This document shows positions 9,857 through 20,888 of a DNA stretch of 64,000 bases, in pieces. The first letter of the stretch is position 1; every line of letters starts with the position of its first letter. Below the pieces are notes generated by a model, which was given only the letters and a program-made list of their open reading frames with translations, ran no database searches and had not been told where the DNA came from. This DNA is from an uncultured Prochlorococcus sp. (GTDB lineage Bacteria > Cyanobacteriota > Cyanobacteriia > PCC-6307 > Cyanobiaceae): the NCBI GenBank assembly GCA_902624105.1, contig CACNWH010000004.1, positions 1-64,000 on the forward strand, read 5' to 3'. The position numbers and the translations under genes were made by a program.

Positions 9857-11050
9857 GTGAAAGTTATTGTCCTTGGAGGAGATGGATTTTGTGGTTGGCC
9901 ATGTGCAGTTAACCTATCCGAACAAAATCATGAAGTAATTATTGTTGATAATCTTAGCCGTAGGAAAATAGATATTGATCTTGAAGTCGAATCTCTAACA
10001 CCAATCTCATCCATAAATGAAAGATTAGCTGCATGGGAAGAGACTGGAGGCAAGCCAATAAAATTTATTAATATGGATATTTCAAAACAATATTTAAAGT
10101 TACTAAATTTGTTAATTGATGAAAAGCCTGATTCAATTGTACATTTTGCCGAACAAAGGGCTGCACCATACTCAATGAAATCAAGTTTTACGAAGAGATA
10201 TACAGTCGATAATAATGTAAATGGCACTCATAACCTTTTAGCAGCTATTGTTGAAAGTAATCTTGATATACATATAGTTCACTTGGGTACAATGGGTGTT
10301 TATGGATATGGTTCTCATAGAGGAGCTACTATTCCAGAGGGATATTTAAAAGTTGAAGTTCCTCAACCTGATGGAACTAGATTCGAAGAAGAAATACTGC
10401 ATCCTGCTAGCCCAGGGAGTGTCTACCATATGACAAAAACTTTAGATCAATTATTATTTCTTTACTACAATAAAAATGATCTTATTAGAATTACAGATCT
10501 ACATCAAGGAATTGTATGGGGGACAAATACTCAAGCAACTTTAAAAGACCCAAGATTAACTAATAGATTTGACTACGATGGTGATTACGGAACGGTTCTG
10601 AATAGATTCTTAATGCAAGCGGCTATAGGTTATCCACTAACAGTGCATGGAACAGGAGGTCAGACGAGAGCTTTTATACATATAAAAGATTCGGTAAAAT
10701 GCGTTCAGCTAGCTTTAGAAAATCCTCCTAATAAGGGAGATAGAGTTAAGATATTTAATCAAATGACAGAAAGTCATCAAGTAGGTGAGTTAGCTAAAAA
10801 AGTTGCAGCTTTAACTGGCGCTAAAATTGATTATCTGCCTAATCCAAGAAACGAAGCAGTAGAAAACGACTTAATTGTTGATAATAGATGTTTTCTTGAA
10901 TTAGGACTTAATCCAACGACACTCGATAATGGATTACTTGAAGAAGTATTGGAAGTAGCCAAAAAGTTTGCAAATAGATGTGATAAAAAAAGAATTCCTT
11001 GCGTATCTGCTTGGACAAAAACTCAACAAATAGCTATAAAATCAGATTAA
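9857..11050 (+). CDS. sqdB: UDP-sulfoquinovose synthase (sulfolipid biosynthesis)
   Basis: MKVIVLGGDGFCGWPCAVNLSEQNHEVIIVDNLSRRKID, YxxxK context SVYHMTKTLDQ, GIVWGTNT; GTG start; followed by the SqdX-like GT. Confidence 0.95.
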   Translation: MKVIVLGGDGFCGWPCAVNLSEQNHEVIIVDNLSRRKIDIDLEVESLTPISSINERLAAWEETGGKPIKFINMDISKQYLKLLNLLIDEKPDSIVHFAEQRAAPYSMKSSFTKRYTVDNNVNGTHNLLAAIVESNLDIHIVHLGTMGVYGYGSHRGATIPEGYLKVEVPQPDGTRFEEEILHPASPGSVYHMTKTLDQLLFLYYNKNDLIRITDLHQGIVWGTNTQATLKDPRLTNRFDYDGDYGTVLNRFLMQAAIGYPLTVHGTGGQTRAFIHIKDSVKCVQLALENPPNKGDRVKIFNQMTESHQVGELAKKVAALTGAKIDYLPNPRNEAVENDLIVDNRCFLELGLNPTTLDNGLLEEVLEVAKKFANRCDKKRIPCVSAWTKTQQIAIKSD

Positions 11051-11074
11051 AGATCTTGAAAACTTTTTAACAAC

Positions 11075-12205
11075 GTGAAAATTGCATTTTTTACTGAGAC
11101 TTTTCTTCCTAAAGTTGATGGAATAGTAACTAGACTGACAAAAACTATTGAATATCTTATTAAGAATGGAGATGATGTTATAGTCTTTTGCCCTGAAGGA
11201 TCCCCAAATAATTACAAAGGAGCAAAAATTATAGGTGTTGCAGCAATGCCTCTCCCTTTATATCCAGAGTTAAAACTAGGACTACCTGGACCTGCCGTAT
11301 CAGAAGCACTTGAAGAATTTCAACCTGATTTAATACATGTGGTAAATCCTGCCGTACTAGGATTAGGTGGTATTTGGTTAGCTAAAACAAATAATATTCC
11401 ACTAATTGCAAGCTATCATACACATCTGCCCAAATATCTTGAACACTATGGAATGGGGATGCTAGAACCTCTTTTATGGGAATTATTAAAAGCTGCTCAC
11501 AATCAAGCTTTGCTTAATCTCTGCACCTCAACAGCCATGGTTAATGAATTAGAAAACAAAGGTATTCGAAGAACTGCATTATGGCAAAGAGGAGTGGATA
11601 CAAATAGCTTTAAACCCGAGTATAGAAATCAAAATATGAGAGCAAAATTATTAGGAGACTACCCTGATACAGGTTCATTACTTATTTATGTTGGGAGACT
11701 ATCAGCAGAAAAACAAATTGAGAGAATTAAACCTGTGTTAGAAAAAATACCAGGAACAAGCTTGGCCCTGGTTGGAGATGGCCCATACAGAAATCAATTA
11801 GAAAAAATTTTTGAAAATACAAATACAAATTTTATTGGTTATCTAGCAGGAGAAGAATTAGCTAGTGCATATGCATCAGGTGATATTTTTTTATTCCCAT
11901 CAAGTACAGAAACATTAGGTCTTGTATTGTTAGAAGCCATGGCAGCAGGATGTCCAGTGATTGGAGCAAACAAAGGAGGTATTCCAGATATAATAAATGA
12001 TGGTATTAACGGATGTTTATATGATCCTGATCAAGCAGATAACGGTGAAAAGAGTTTAATAGCTGCAACCAAAAAAATACTACAAAATAATGCTAAAAAA
12101 GAAAAGATGAGATTAGCTGCACGAGCAGAAGCAGAGAAATGGGATTGGAACCAAGCAACTCTTCAATTGAAGAATTTTTATAATGAAACGTTAAATAAAA
12201 TGTAG
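11075..12205 (+). CDS. sqdX: Sulfoquinovosyl-diacylglycerol synthase-type GT4 glycosyltransferase
   Basis: MKIAFFTETFLPKVDGIVTRLTKTIEYL, IYVGRLSAEKQIERIKPVLE, FPSSTETLGLVLLEAMAAGCPVIGANKGGIPDII; adjacent to sqdB; GTG start. Confidence 0.92.
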   Translation: MKIAFFTETFLPKVDGIVTRLTKTIEYLIKNGDDVIVFCPEGSPNNYKGAKIIGVAAMPLPLYPELKLGLPGPAVSEALEEFQPDLIHVVNPAVLGLGGIWLAKTNNIPLIASYHTHLPKYLEHYGMGMLEPLLWELLKAAHNQALLNLCTSTAMVNELENKGIRRTALWQRGVDTNSFKPEYRNQNMRAKLLGDYPDTGSLLIYVGRLSAEKQIERIKPVLEKIPGTSLALVGDGPYRNQLEKIFENTNTNFIGYLAGEELASAYASGDIFLFPSSTETLGLVLLEAMAAGCPVIGANKGGIPDIINDGINGCLYDPDQADNGEKSLIAATKKILQNNAKKEKMRLAARAEAEKWDWNQATLQLKNFYNETLNKM

Positions 12206-12212
12206 TTAAAAA

Positions 12213-12458
12213 TCAAGCAACATTTGGTGGAGGAGTAGGACTATTTATAGAGGTTATAGGAAGTATTAAGGTAGCAATATGTTGATTTTTATCTGGCCTT
12301 TTCTTTTTAGAAAATCTTCTTCCAAAAGGAACCCTGATAACATTAGTTTCTTCGAGAGAAATTAGATCTATTTCTTCATGATTAATAAATTCTGGTAATT
12401 TCACAGAATTATTAGATAAATATTGAACCTTAAGATCCTTAGATGAATCCTTTTTCAT
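12213..12458 (-). CDS. Small hypothetical protein (81 aa)
   Basis: Intact ORF in an otherwise unannotated gap; no family recognised. Confidence 0.6.
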   Translation of the reverse strand: MKKDSSKDLKVQYLSNNSVKLPEFINHEEIDLISLEETNVIRVPFGRRFSKKKRPDKNQHIATLILPITSINSPTPPPNVA

Positions 12459-12589
12459 AGCTTCAAATACCCCAAAAAAATTTGATGCTTGACAATAATA
12501 ATAAAAAATAAAGAAAAATTACTTTAAGAAAAAATTAAGTTTTCCAATTTAAATTTAAGATAACGGAAATTAAAAGAAAAAGCCAGTCT

Positions 12590-15499
12590 TTAAGCACATT
12601 TCTTTTCTTCAATTAAATCATCATCTTGAAATGTGCAAGAACATACTAAATTTTTATCACCATATGCATTATTTATCCTTGAGACAGGAGACCAAAACTT
12701 TAAGTTCATTTGCTTTCTATCAGGATATGCTGCCTTTGCTTTAGCATATGGCTTATCCCATTCTCTAATAATTAAATGGTTCAGTGTATGCGGTGCATTA
12801 ATGATTACATTATTATCTCTAGGAAAAACATTATTTTCTATTTCTACAATCTCATCCGCGATACTTAACATTGCTGAACAAAATCTATTAATTTCTCTTA
12901 AGCTCTCACTCTCTGTTGGTTCTATCATAATAGTTTCAGAAACAGGCCAACTAATCGTCGGAGCATGAAAACTATAATCAATTAGTCTTTTAGCAATATC
13001 ATTTACACTTAATCCTATCTTTTGTTTCAAGTTTCTTAAATCTAAAATGCACTCATGAGCAACAAAACCATTTTCTCCTTTATATAAAATCTTAAACTTA
13101 TCTTTAAGAGAAAAAGCAATATAATTAGCAGATAATATTGCATGTGAACTTGCTTTTCTTAATCCTTTATAGCCAATCATCTTAATATACATCCAGCAAA
13201 TGGGGAGGATACTTGCACTACCAAATTTTGCAGAAGAAACTGAAAACTCTAGATTATTAGGATAAACTTTTTTTGTGAGACTATGAATTGGTAAAAATGG
13301 TTTTAATTTATTAGAAACAGCAATAGGACCAACTCCTGGACCTCCTCCTCCATGAGGGATGCAAAATGTTTTATGGAGATTTAAATGGCAAACATCTACT
13401 CCATAATCTCCAGGTTTACACAAACCAACTTGAGCATTAAGATTAGCTCCATCTAAATAAACCAGCGCTCCAACGCTATGAACTAAATCACATATTTTTT
13501 TTATATTTATCTCAAACACTCCATGAGTTGAAGGATAAGTTAGCATTAAGGCTCCAATTTGGGTACCACAATCTTTAATCTTTTGAGATAAATCATCTAG
13601 GTCTACATTTCCTTGATAATCACAAGCAATTTGGACTATTTCAAAGCCTGCCATCACTGCACTTGCAGGATTAGTTCCATGAGCACTTTTAGGTATGAGA
13701 CATTTCTTACGGCTAAAATCATTTTTAGATAAAAAATAAGATTTTATAGCCAACAAGCCAGCAAATTCTCCTTGAGAACCAGCATTAGGCTGAAAAGAGA
13801 CTGCATCTAAACCTACAATTTCACTTATCCAGCTTTCAAGATCACTAATAATTTTTTCATAGCCAATAATTTGTGATTGTGGCACAAAAGGATGAATAGA
13901 AGAGAAATTTTTCCAAGATATTGGATTCAATTCAGAGGCAGCATTTAACTTCATGGTACAACTGCCTAATGGAATCATTCCATCGACAAGCGAAAAATCT
14001 TTCTCTGCTAAAGAAAATATATACCTCATTAAATCAGTTTCACTACGATAATCTTTAAACACATTTTGTTGGAGAAATTTTTTCTCCCTCAGCGGAATTC
14101 CATTTAAATTTAAAAGATTATCTGTTGCAATTTCTTCAAAATCAATTTTTTTATCAATAACGCCTGCAATGAAATTTAATATTTTATGTACCTCATCAAT
14201 ATCACTAAGCTCATCAAGAGAGATACCAAATCCAGTAGAATTATCGATATCAGCTCCTAAAGGCAAAATTCTTAAATTAAATCCATTCTTAATAGCAGAT
14301 TTATGTATAGCTACAGATTTTGCAGAATATATATTAAGGCTATCAAACCTGACATTTTGATTAAATATAAATCCAAGTTTATGTAAACCTTGCTCTAAGT
14401 AACACCTTAAAATTACAATATTTTTTGCAATATTATTTAATCCTTCATAGCCATGATATATGGCATAAAAGGAAGAGATAATGGCAAGTAATGATTGAGC
14501 CGTACAAATATTACTAGTAGCTTTTTCTCTCCTTATATGCTGCTCTCTAGTTTGTAATGCTAATCTTAAAGATTTTTCACCATCTTTAGATATTGTTTCA
14601 CCTACAATTCTTCCTGGAATTAATCTGCGGAACCTATCAGTACAAGCAAAAAATGCAGCATGTGGACCACCAAAACCAACGGGAACTCCAAATCTTTGCA
14701 TCGACCCAATAGCTATATCTACACCAAAGTCTGCGATTGGTTTGATAAGAACTTGAGCAAGGGGATCGATTGCGGCGCAAACAATAATATCTAATTTATG
14801 TGCCTTAGAAATTAAAAAAGATGGATTCAATAAATCTCCATTTTGAGATGGTAGTTGTATTAATAACCCAAAAGCTTCCTCATTTAAATCACAACTATTA
14901 TTATTAAAAGTTTTTAAAGTAATCCCAAGAGATTTTGCTCTTGTGGCCAACACATTGAAGGTATGATTGTAAACTGAGTCATTAACTAAAAAGATATTTG
15001 AAGATTTATTTTTTCTAGCTGCATATGCAACAGTCATTGCTTCAGCAGCGGCAGTTCCCTCATCTAGTAATGATGCATTAGCTATTGAAAATCCAGTCAG
15101 TTCACAAATTAAGGTTTGAAAATTAAATAAAGCCTCTAATCTTCCTTGAGATATTTCTGCTTGATATGGGGTATATGAAGTATACCAACGAGGATTTTCT
15201 AAGACATGTCTCTTGATTACCTCCGGTGTATGAGTCGAATAATAACCAAGACCTATCAAAGACCTTTTAAATTCATTCTGACTAGCTAGTTTATTAATCT
15301 TCTTAGAGGCCTCTATCTCAGAGCATCCCTTAGGGAAACTAGCTGTTGAGTGATTTTTAAATTGAATATTTTTAGGAACAACTTGATTTATAAAATCTTC
15401 AATTGATGTAAAACCTAACTTATTAAGCATAATTTTTTCATCATTATCATTCAGTCCTAAATGCCTGCTTTCAAACAAATCAGAATTATAAAGATTCAT
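12590..15499 (-). CDS. gcvP: Glycine dehydrogenase (decarboxylating), P-protein
   Basis: SRHLGLNDNDEKIMLNKLG, YTSYTPYQAEISQGRLEALFNFQTLICELTG, NLHKTFCIPHGGGGPGVGPI. Confidence 0.98.
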   Translation of the reverse strand: MNLYNSDLFESRHLGLNDNDEKIMLNKLGFTSIEDFINQVVPKNIQFKNHSTASFPKGCSEIEASKKINKLASQNEFKRSLIGLGYYSTHTPEVIKRHVLENPRWYTSYTPYQAEISQGRLEALFNFQTLICELTGFSIANASLLDEGTAAAEAMTVAYAARKNKSSNIFLVNDSVYNHTFNVLATRAKSLGITLKTFNNNSCDLNEEAFGLLIQLPSQNGDLLNPSFLISKAHKLDIIVCAAIDPLAQVLIKPIADFGVDIAIGSMQRFGVPVGFGGPHAAFFACTDRFRRLIPGRIVGETISKDGEKSLRLALQTREQHIRREKATSNICTAQSLLAIISSFYAIYHGYEGLNNIAKNIVILRCYLEQGLHKLGFIFNQNVRFDSLNIYSAKSVAIHKSAIKNGFNLRILPLGADIDNSTGFGISLDELSDIDEVHKILNFIAGVIDKKIDFEEIATDNLLNLNGIPLREKKFLQQNVFKDYRSETDLMRYIFSLAEKDFSLVDGMIPLGSCTMKLNAASELNPISWKNFSSIHPFVPQSQIIGYEKIISDLESWISEIVGLDAVSFQPNAGSQGEFAGLLAIKSYFLSKNDFSRKKCLIPKSAHGTNPASAVMAGFEIVQIACDYQGNVDLDDLSQKIKDCGTQIGALMLTYPSTHGVFEINIKKICDLVHSVGALVYLDGANLNAQVGLCKPGDYGVDVCHLNLHKTFCIPHGGGGPGVGPIAVSNKLKPFLPIHSLTKKVYPNNLEFSVSSAKFGSASILPICWMYIKMIGYKGLRKASSHAILSANYIAFSLKDKFKILYKGENGFVAHECILDLRNLKQKIGLSVNDIAKRLIDYSFHAPTISWPVSETIMIEPTESESLREINRFCSAMLSIADEIVEIENNVFPRDNNVIINAPHTLNHLIIREWDKPYAKAKAAYPDRKQMNLKFWSPVSRINNAYGDKNLVCSCTFQDDDLIEEKKCA

Positions 15500-15546
15500 G
15501 AGAATAGTTTATTTTTTTTAAAATAGCCGATATTTTAAAAAATGTT

Positions 15547-15936
15547 TTAATTTGGAACAACCTTTGATTTATATTCATCTGATGTCATCAAATCATTAAG
15601 AGAAAAATCATCGTTAGGTTTAAATAGTATTAACCATCCAGATCCAATAGGATCATTCTGTAAGATTTCTGGATTATCAATTATTTCTTCATTTCTATCA
15701 ATAATTTCCCCAGAAAAGGGCAAAAAAACTTCTTCTACTGCTTTTACGGATTCAATTGTTCCAAACGTATCACCTTTCTTTAAAACTTCTCCTTTCTCTG
15801 CTAATTCAACAAAAACAAGATCACCAAGTTGGTCAACAGCAAATTCGCTAATTCCAAGCTTCAAAAGCTCTCCTTCTTGTTTAATGTATTCATGTGTATC
15901 CGCATATTTTAAATATTTAGGAAATAAATAAGACAT
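15547..15936 (-). CDS. gcvH: Glycine cleavage system H protein
   Basis: YADTHEYIKQEGELLKLGISEFAVDQLGDLVFVELAEKGEVLKKGDTFGTIESVKAVEEV (lipoyl-Lys ESVKAV). Confidence 0.97.
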   Translation of the reverse strand: MSYLFPKYLKYADTHEYIKQEGELLKLGISEFAVDQLGDLVFVELAEKGEVLKKGDTFGTIESVKAVEEVFLPFSGEIIDRNEEIIDNPEILQNDPIGSGWLILFKPNDDFSLNDLMTSDEYKSKVVPN

Positions 15937-15942
15937 AAAATT

Positions 15943-17229
15943 TTAAATACTAGATAAGAAATCTTTTGTAATTAAGTTTTCTTCTAATAAATTTGATATT
16001 AACTGAATCAAAGCAATTTTGATATGCGCAATATGCGTACCTCCTTGTATAAAAATATTATAAGGTTCTCTTAAAGGTGCATCTGCTGAAAATTCGCTTG
16101 TACTACCCTCAATAAATGTTCCTCCGGCCATCAACAAATTGGATTCATAACCACTCATCACAGAAGGAATGACATTTAAGAAAGAATCCACAGGAGAAGA
16201 AGACTGAAATGACTGACAAATCTTTTTAACAAGAAGGGGGTCTTCTAACTGAATAGCTTGAATAATATCTGATCTATGAGCACCAGGCTCAGGCAGAACT
16301 TTAAAACCAATTTTTTTAAATACAAAAGCTATAAGATCAGCACAATTTAATGCTTCATAAATCATTTGTGGAGAAAGGAATAAGCCTTGAAGTATAGTCC
16401 TACTTAATCCAAAATTTATACCTGCTTTAGAACCAATCCCTGGTGAAGTTAGCCTACAACATGCAAGTTCAACTAATTGTTGATCTCCTGCTACATAGCC
16501 ACCACTTGGAACAATCGTGCCTCCTAAATTTTTAATTAAAGATCCAGCGACTATATTTGCACCGTAAGCAGTAGGTTCTTTATCCTCTACTAACTCTCCA
16601 TAACAGTTATCAACAAAACAAATACAATTTTGATCAATAGAATGTACTATATTGCAAATTTTTTGTATATCCTTTGAATTTAATGAACGCCTCCAGGTGT
16701 AGCCACAACTTTTCTGAATAAAAACAAGCCTACAATTAGTTTGCAAGATTATTTCCCTTAGTTGATTATCAAAAGTACTGTTCTTTGTAATGTCTATTTG
16801 TTTATATTCTATGCCAAAATCAATTAATGATCCTTGACCTTTATTTCTTAAACCTATAACTTCTTCGAGTGTATCATAGGGATTACCAGTAACAGAAAGC
16901 ATTGTATCTCCTGGCCTAAGAATTCCAAATAGTACAGAACCTATTGCATGAGTACCGCTGACGAATTGCATCCTTACAGCAGCTTTTTCTGATTTAAACA
17001 ATTTCGCATATATATTATCAATTTTTTCTCTAGATATATCATCAAGTCCCATACCTGTGGAATTATTAAAATGACTTGCTGATATTTTCTCATCTTGAAA
17101 AATATTAAGAATATTTTGTAATTTGAGATAAAGATCATTAGATCTACTTATAAATAATTTATTTAGTTTCAATTCTGACTCAAATACAAAATCTTTAATC
17201 AGTTGATAATCTTTTGATTTCTTACTCAT
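15943..17229 (-). CDS. PLP-dependent protein of the 'aluminium resistance'/methionine gamma-lyase-like family
   Basis: HFNNSTGMGLDDISREKIDNIYAKLFKSEKAAVRMQFVSGTHAIG, CFVDNCYGELVEDKEPTAYGANIVAGSLIKNLGGTIVPSGGYVAG. Confidence 0.85.
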   Translation of the reverse strand: MSKKSKDYQLIKDFVFESELKLNKLFISRSNDLYLKLQNILNIFQDEKISASHFNNSTGMGLDDISREKIDNIYAKLFKSEKAAVRMQFVSGTHAIGSVLFGILRPGDTMLSVTGNPYDTLEEVIGLRNKGQGSLIDFGIEYKQIDITKNSTFDNQLREIILQTNCRLVFIQKSCGYTWRRSLNSKDIQKICNIVHSIDQNCICFVDNCYGELVEDKEPTAYGANIVAGSLIKNLGGTIVPSGGYVAGDQQLVELACCRLTSPGIGSKAGINFGLSRTILQGLFLSPQMIYEALNCADLIAFVFKKIGFKVLPEPGAHRSDIIQAIQLEDPLLVKKICQSFQSSSPVDSFLNVIPSVMSGYESNLLMAGGTFIEGSTSEFSADAPLREPYNIFIQGGTHIAHIKIALIQLISNLLEENLITKDFLSSI

Positions 17230-17944
17230 CTTTCAAAGTATTTTCTTCTTTCATTAAAACTATATTTCTTAATTCCGCGAGAAACGAATTTGGTCCACCC
17301 TTAACAAATAAAGATAATTTTCGCGATGCTTCATAAAGATCTAATAACTCACCATCTAACTCTTCAGCAGTATAGTCTTTAAGTCCAGCAATAACCTCTG
17401 CAAATCTCTCTCTTCTAGAAATTTTTATTACAGAATAGGCATTCATTACATCATTTTTACAATTTCTCCATGGACGATTCATGCAGAAATGTTCTGATAA
17501 AGCTTCACTTAGCTTAGAAGCCTCTTCATCCTCTATAAACCAATCAAAAGTTGATGGCAATGGTCTTAAACCTGAGAAGATCTCAAATAATTCGCCCGCC
17601 GAAATGGCATTACCATCATCATTCTTAAGAGGGAAAGATGACTCTTGCAATGTTTTCCATAGCTCAGGGTAAGGCCCTTCTAACTGATCCCTTATCGATT
17701 CGACTCCCTGATATAAAATCGTATTTACTTGTGCTAAAGCTAGGAAAACCTCAGGGCCTGGTGAAGATAACTTTCCATTCCTTAGATTTGATATTTGAGA
17801 ATTATGAACTCTACCTAAATCAAGTATGTCTGATAAAAGTGGCAATACTTTATGAGACCAAGCATTTCTTTCATGCCATACATGTATCAAATGAGCCATC
17901 GCTCTACGACCACTTGATAATTTATCGCGATAACCTTGACTCAC
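17222..17944 (-). CDS. Hypothetical protein with a possible Cro/C1-like helix-turn-helix N-terminus
   Basis: 240-aa ORF overlapping the next gene by 8 bp; segment ILDLGRVHNSQISNLRNGKLSSPGPEVFLALAQVN resembles HTH plus recognition helix (inference). Confidence 0.75.
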   Translation of the reverse strand: MSQGYRDKLSSGRRAMAHLIHVWHERNAWSHKVLPLLSDILDLGRVHNSQISNLRNGKLSSPGPEVFLALAQVNTILYQGVESIRDQLEGPYPELWKTLQESSFPLKNDDGNAISAGELFEIFSGLRPLPSTFDWFIEDEEASKLSEALSEHFCMNRPWRNCKNDVMNAYSVIKISRRERFAEVIAGLKDYTAEELDGELLDLYEASRKLSLFVKGGPNSFLAELRNIVLMKEENTLKDE

Positions 17945-18016
17945 AGATAATTAAACGGATCAATAGTATAGTATGATAATATTTCATATCGGAACATTTG
18001 AAAACAGCTTAATATT

Positions 18017-18955
18017 ATGAATAAACTTCTTTTCCAAGAAACTGCAAAACTTTCACGACCTGTTCCTCCAGAGAAAGTTATTGATTTACACAAAAAATTT
18101 CTTGCCCCTAACAAGCAATCTTCCAAATATCCACCAAAACTACATAAAACATGGGGAACTATATTTTTCATGCTGGTTATCCATGTATTGTCATTAGTAG
18201 CTTTACAACCAAAATTCTGGAGTACACCATCTATTGTCACATTGCTATTCTTCTATTGGCTTACGGCATGCCTGGGTGTAACGCTTGGTTATCATAGATT
18301 GTTGTCACATAGAGCATTTGTAGTCCCTCTTTGGTTAGAAAGATTTTTTGCCACATGCGGTGCTATTAGTTGTCAGCATGGCCCAATTGATTGGGTTGGT
18401 TTACATAGACATCACCATTCATTCTCAGATACTGAAGTTGACCATCACAATAGCAAGAGAGGGTTCTGGTATAGCCACATGGGCTGGATGTTTAAAGATG
18501 TTGAGGCTCTTAAAGCAGTACCAAAACTTAGTAGAGATTTAATAAAAGATCCATATTATAGATTTTTGAATAAATATTTTTTATTTCTACAAGTTCCTAT
18601 TGGATTATCCTTATTTGCTATTGGAGAAAAACTAGGAGTAGGAGGATGGTCCCTCGTCCTATGGGGAATACCATTAAGATTAGTAGTTGTTTATCACATT
18701 ACATGGTTAGTGAACTCTGCTACGCACTGCTGGGGGACTGTTGCATTTGATAGTGGAGATGAATCAAGAAATAATGCTTGGGTCGCAGCTCTAACTTTTG
18801 GAGAAGGGTGGCATAATAATCACCATGCATTCCCAAATTCAGCCAGACAAGGACTTTTTAAAGGTCAAATTGATCTAACATGGGAACACATAAAGTTTCT
18901 TGCTAGATTAGGTTTTGCAAAAAAAATAAAATTACCCTCAAGGACTTATTATTAA
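18017..18955 (+). CDS. desC: Fatty acid (delta-9) desaturase
   Basis: Three His boxes: GYHRLLSHRAF, GLHRHHHSFSD, GWHNNHHAFP. Confidence 0.93.
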   Translation: MNKLLFQETAKLSRPVPPEKVIDLHKKFLAPNKQSSKYPPKLHKTWGTIFFMLVIHVLSLVALQPKFWSTPSIVTLLFFYWLTACLGVTLGYHRLLSHRAFVVPLWLERFFATCGAISCQHGPIDWVGLHRHHHSFSDTEVDHHNSKRGFWYSHMGWMFKDVEALKAVPKLSRDLIKDPYYRFLNKYFLFLQVPIGLSLFAIGEKLGVGGWSLVLWGIPLRLVVVYHITWLVNSATHCWGTVAFDSGDESRNNAWVAALTFGEGWHNNHHAFPNSARQGLFKGQIDLTWEHIKFLARLGFAKKIKLPSRTYY

Positions 18956-18976
18956 ATAATATTTATTAATTTTATT

Positions 18977-19432
18977 ATGGCGAAAAGAGTTCAAGTCGTT
19001 TTAACTGAAAGTATTTCCAGCTTAGGGAAAGACGGTGATGTAGTTGATGTATCACCTGGATATGCAAGAAATTTCTTGTTCCCTACAGGAAAGGCAGTCA
19101 ATGTTACTCCGTCAGTACTTAAACAAATAGAGAAAAAAAGAGAAAAAGAAAAAGTTGCTGCTGAAAAAATTAAAAAAGAAGCTTTGGAATTTAAGACAGC
19201 TTTAAAAACTATTGGAATATTTAAAATTAAAAAACAGGTTGGTGAAGATGGTGTTCTTTTTGGAACTGTTACAAATGGAGATGTAGCAGAAGCTATTAAA
19301 ACTTCAACAAAAAAAGATATTGATAGAAGAGATATACAAGTACCTGATATTCATACACTTGGCTCATACACGGTTCAAATCAAACTTCACCAAGAAGTAA
19401 GTGCAGAAGTAAATATAGAAGTAACAAGTTAA
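18977..19432 (+). CDS. rplI: 50S ribosomal protein L9
   Basis: [37 protein letters not shown]. Confidence 0.97.
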   Translation: MAKRVQVVLTESISSLGKDGDVVDVSPGYARNFLFPTGKAVNVTPSVLKQIEKKREKEKVAAEKIKKEALEFKTALKTIGIFKIKKQVGEDGVLFGTVTNGDVAEAIKTSTKKDIDRRDIQVPDIHTLGSYTVQIKLHQEVSAEVNIEVTS

Positions 19433-19491
19433 AATATTTGTTGCATATTTTTAAAAACTAGCCAGAGTATATATCTAACTAACTTAAGAAT

Positions 19492-20880
19492 ATGGTTTCA
19501 ATCCCGTTTCAAAATAATGGATCTAATGTAGGTAACAATTTTAAGAAAAGTAATAGCGAAGAATCTTCTGGTTTAGTTCCACCTCAGAATATTCAAGCTG
19601 AAGAGTCGGTACTAGGAGGGATATTACTTGACCCAGATGCCATTGGTAGAATCGCAGATTTACTAAGACCTGAAGCATTTTATATAAATGCTCATAGAGA
19701 AATTTACAAGACCGCGATAACATTGCACTCCCAAGGTAAGCCTACTGATCTTACCTCTATGAGTGCATGGCTTGCAGATAATGGATCATTAGAATTAATT
19801 GGAGGCAATAATAAATTAGTCGAATTAGTCGAAAATGTATCTTCTACTGCCTCGATCGAACAAGTTGCAAGCTTAATTAGTGATAAATTTTTAAGAAGAC
19901 AACTAATACGTTCAGGGAATGAAGTTGTTCAACTTGGTTTTGACCAGACTCAAGGCACTGATGAAATACTTGATAAAGCAGAGCAAAAAATTTTTGAAAT
20001 AAGTCAAGAGAAGCCATCAAAAGGATTAACTCAAGCAGCAGAAATATTAACAAGTACATTTAATGAAATTGAATCAAGATCTCTAGGAACATCCGTAGCA
20101 GGAATTCCTGTAAATTTTTATGATCTTGATGCGATGACTCAAGGTTTCCAACGAAGTGATCTTATTATTGTTGCCGGAAGACCTTCAATGGGTAAGACCT
20201 CGATGGTTCTAAATCTTGCAAAAAATGTTGCACAATCTCAAGATTTACCAGTATGCGTATTTAGTTTAGAGATGAGCAAGGAACAATTAACTTATAGATT
20301 ACTCTCTATGGAAGTAGGAATAGAGAGTGGAAGGTTAAGAACAGGAAGACTTCAACAAGATGAATGGCCATTATTAGGAGAAGGTATTAACTCACTAGGT
20401 CAACTTCCTATATTTATTGATGACAAACCAAATTCTAGTGTTCTTGAGATGAGATCACTTTGCAGAAGGCTAATAGCAGAACAAGGGAAAGAACTTGGTT
20501 TAATCGTTATCGATTACTTACAATTAATGGAGGGAACTACCCCAGACAATAGAGTACAAGAATTATCAAGGATTACTAGAGGTTTAAAAGGTATGGCTAG
20601 AGAATTAAAAGTTCCAGTTGTAGCACTATCTCAATTAAGTAGAGGAGTTGAATCTAGAACAAATAAAAGGCCTATGTTAAGCGACTTAAGGGAGTCTGGA
20701 TCTATTGAGCAAGATGCAGATTTAGTATTAATGATTTATCGTGACGAATACTACAATCCTGAAAGCGAGGATAGAGGAATTACTGAAATTATTGTGACCA
20801 AACACAGAAATGGTCCAGTTGGAACAGTAAAATTATTATTTGAGCCACAATTTACAAGATTTAGAAACTTAGCAAATTAA
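19492..20880 (+). CDS. dnaB: Replicative DNA helicase DnaB (intein-free)
   Basis: [67 protein letters not shown]-type motif. Confidence 0.98.
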   Translation: MVSIPFQNNGSNVGNNFKKSNSEESSGLVPPQNIQAEESVLGGILLDPDAIGRIADLLRPEAFYINAHREIYKTAITLHSQGKPTDLTSMSAWLADNGSLELIGGNNKLVELVENVSSTASIEQVASLISDKFLRRQLIRSGNEVVQLGFDQTQGTDEILDKAEQKIFEISQEKPSKGLTQAAEILTSTFNEIESRSLGTSVAGIPVNFYDLDAMTQGFQRSDLIIVAGRPSMGKTSMVLNLAKNVAQSQDLPVCVFSLEMSKEQLTYRLLSMEVGIESGRLRTGRLQQDEWPLLGEGINSLGQLPIFIDDKPNSSVLEMRSLCRRLIAEQGKELGLIVIDYLQLMEGTTPDNRVQELSRITRGLKGMARELKVPVVALSQLSRGVESRTNKRPMLSDLRESGSIEQDADLVLMIYRDEYYNPESEDRGITEIIVTKHRNGPVGTVKLLFEPQFTRFRNLAN

Positions 20881-20888
20881 TAAATTTA

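Noticed and set aside
17638-18240. Overlapping ORFs 17638..17976 (+) and 17941..18240 (-)
   Set aside because: Antisense to the HTH-like gene and to desC respectively; the desC frame has intact His boxes and the HTH-like frame is longer and operon-linked.
19492-20880. Possible intein in dnaB (and in dnaX)
   Set aside because: Both genes read straight through P-loop regions at normal length; inteins known in other cyanobacterial dnaB/dnaX are absent.
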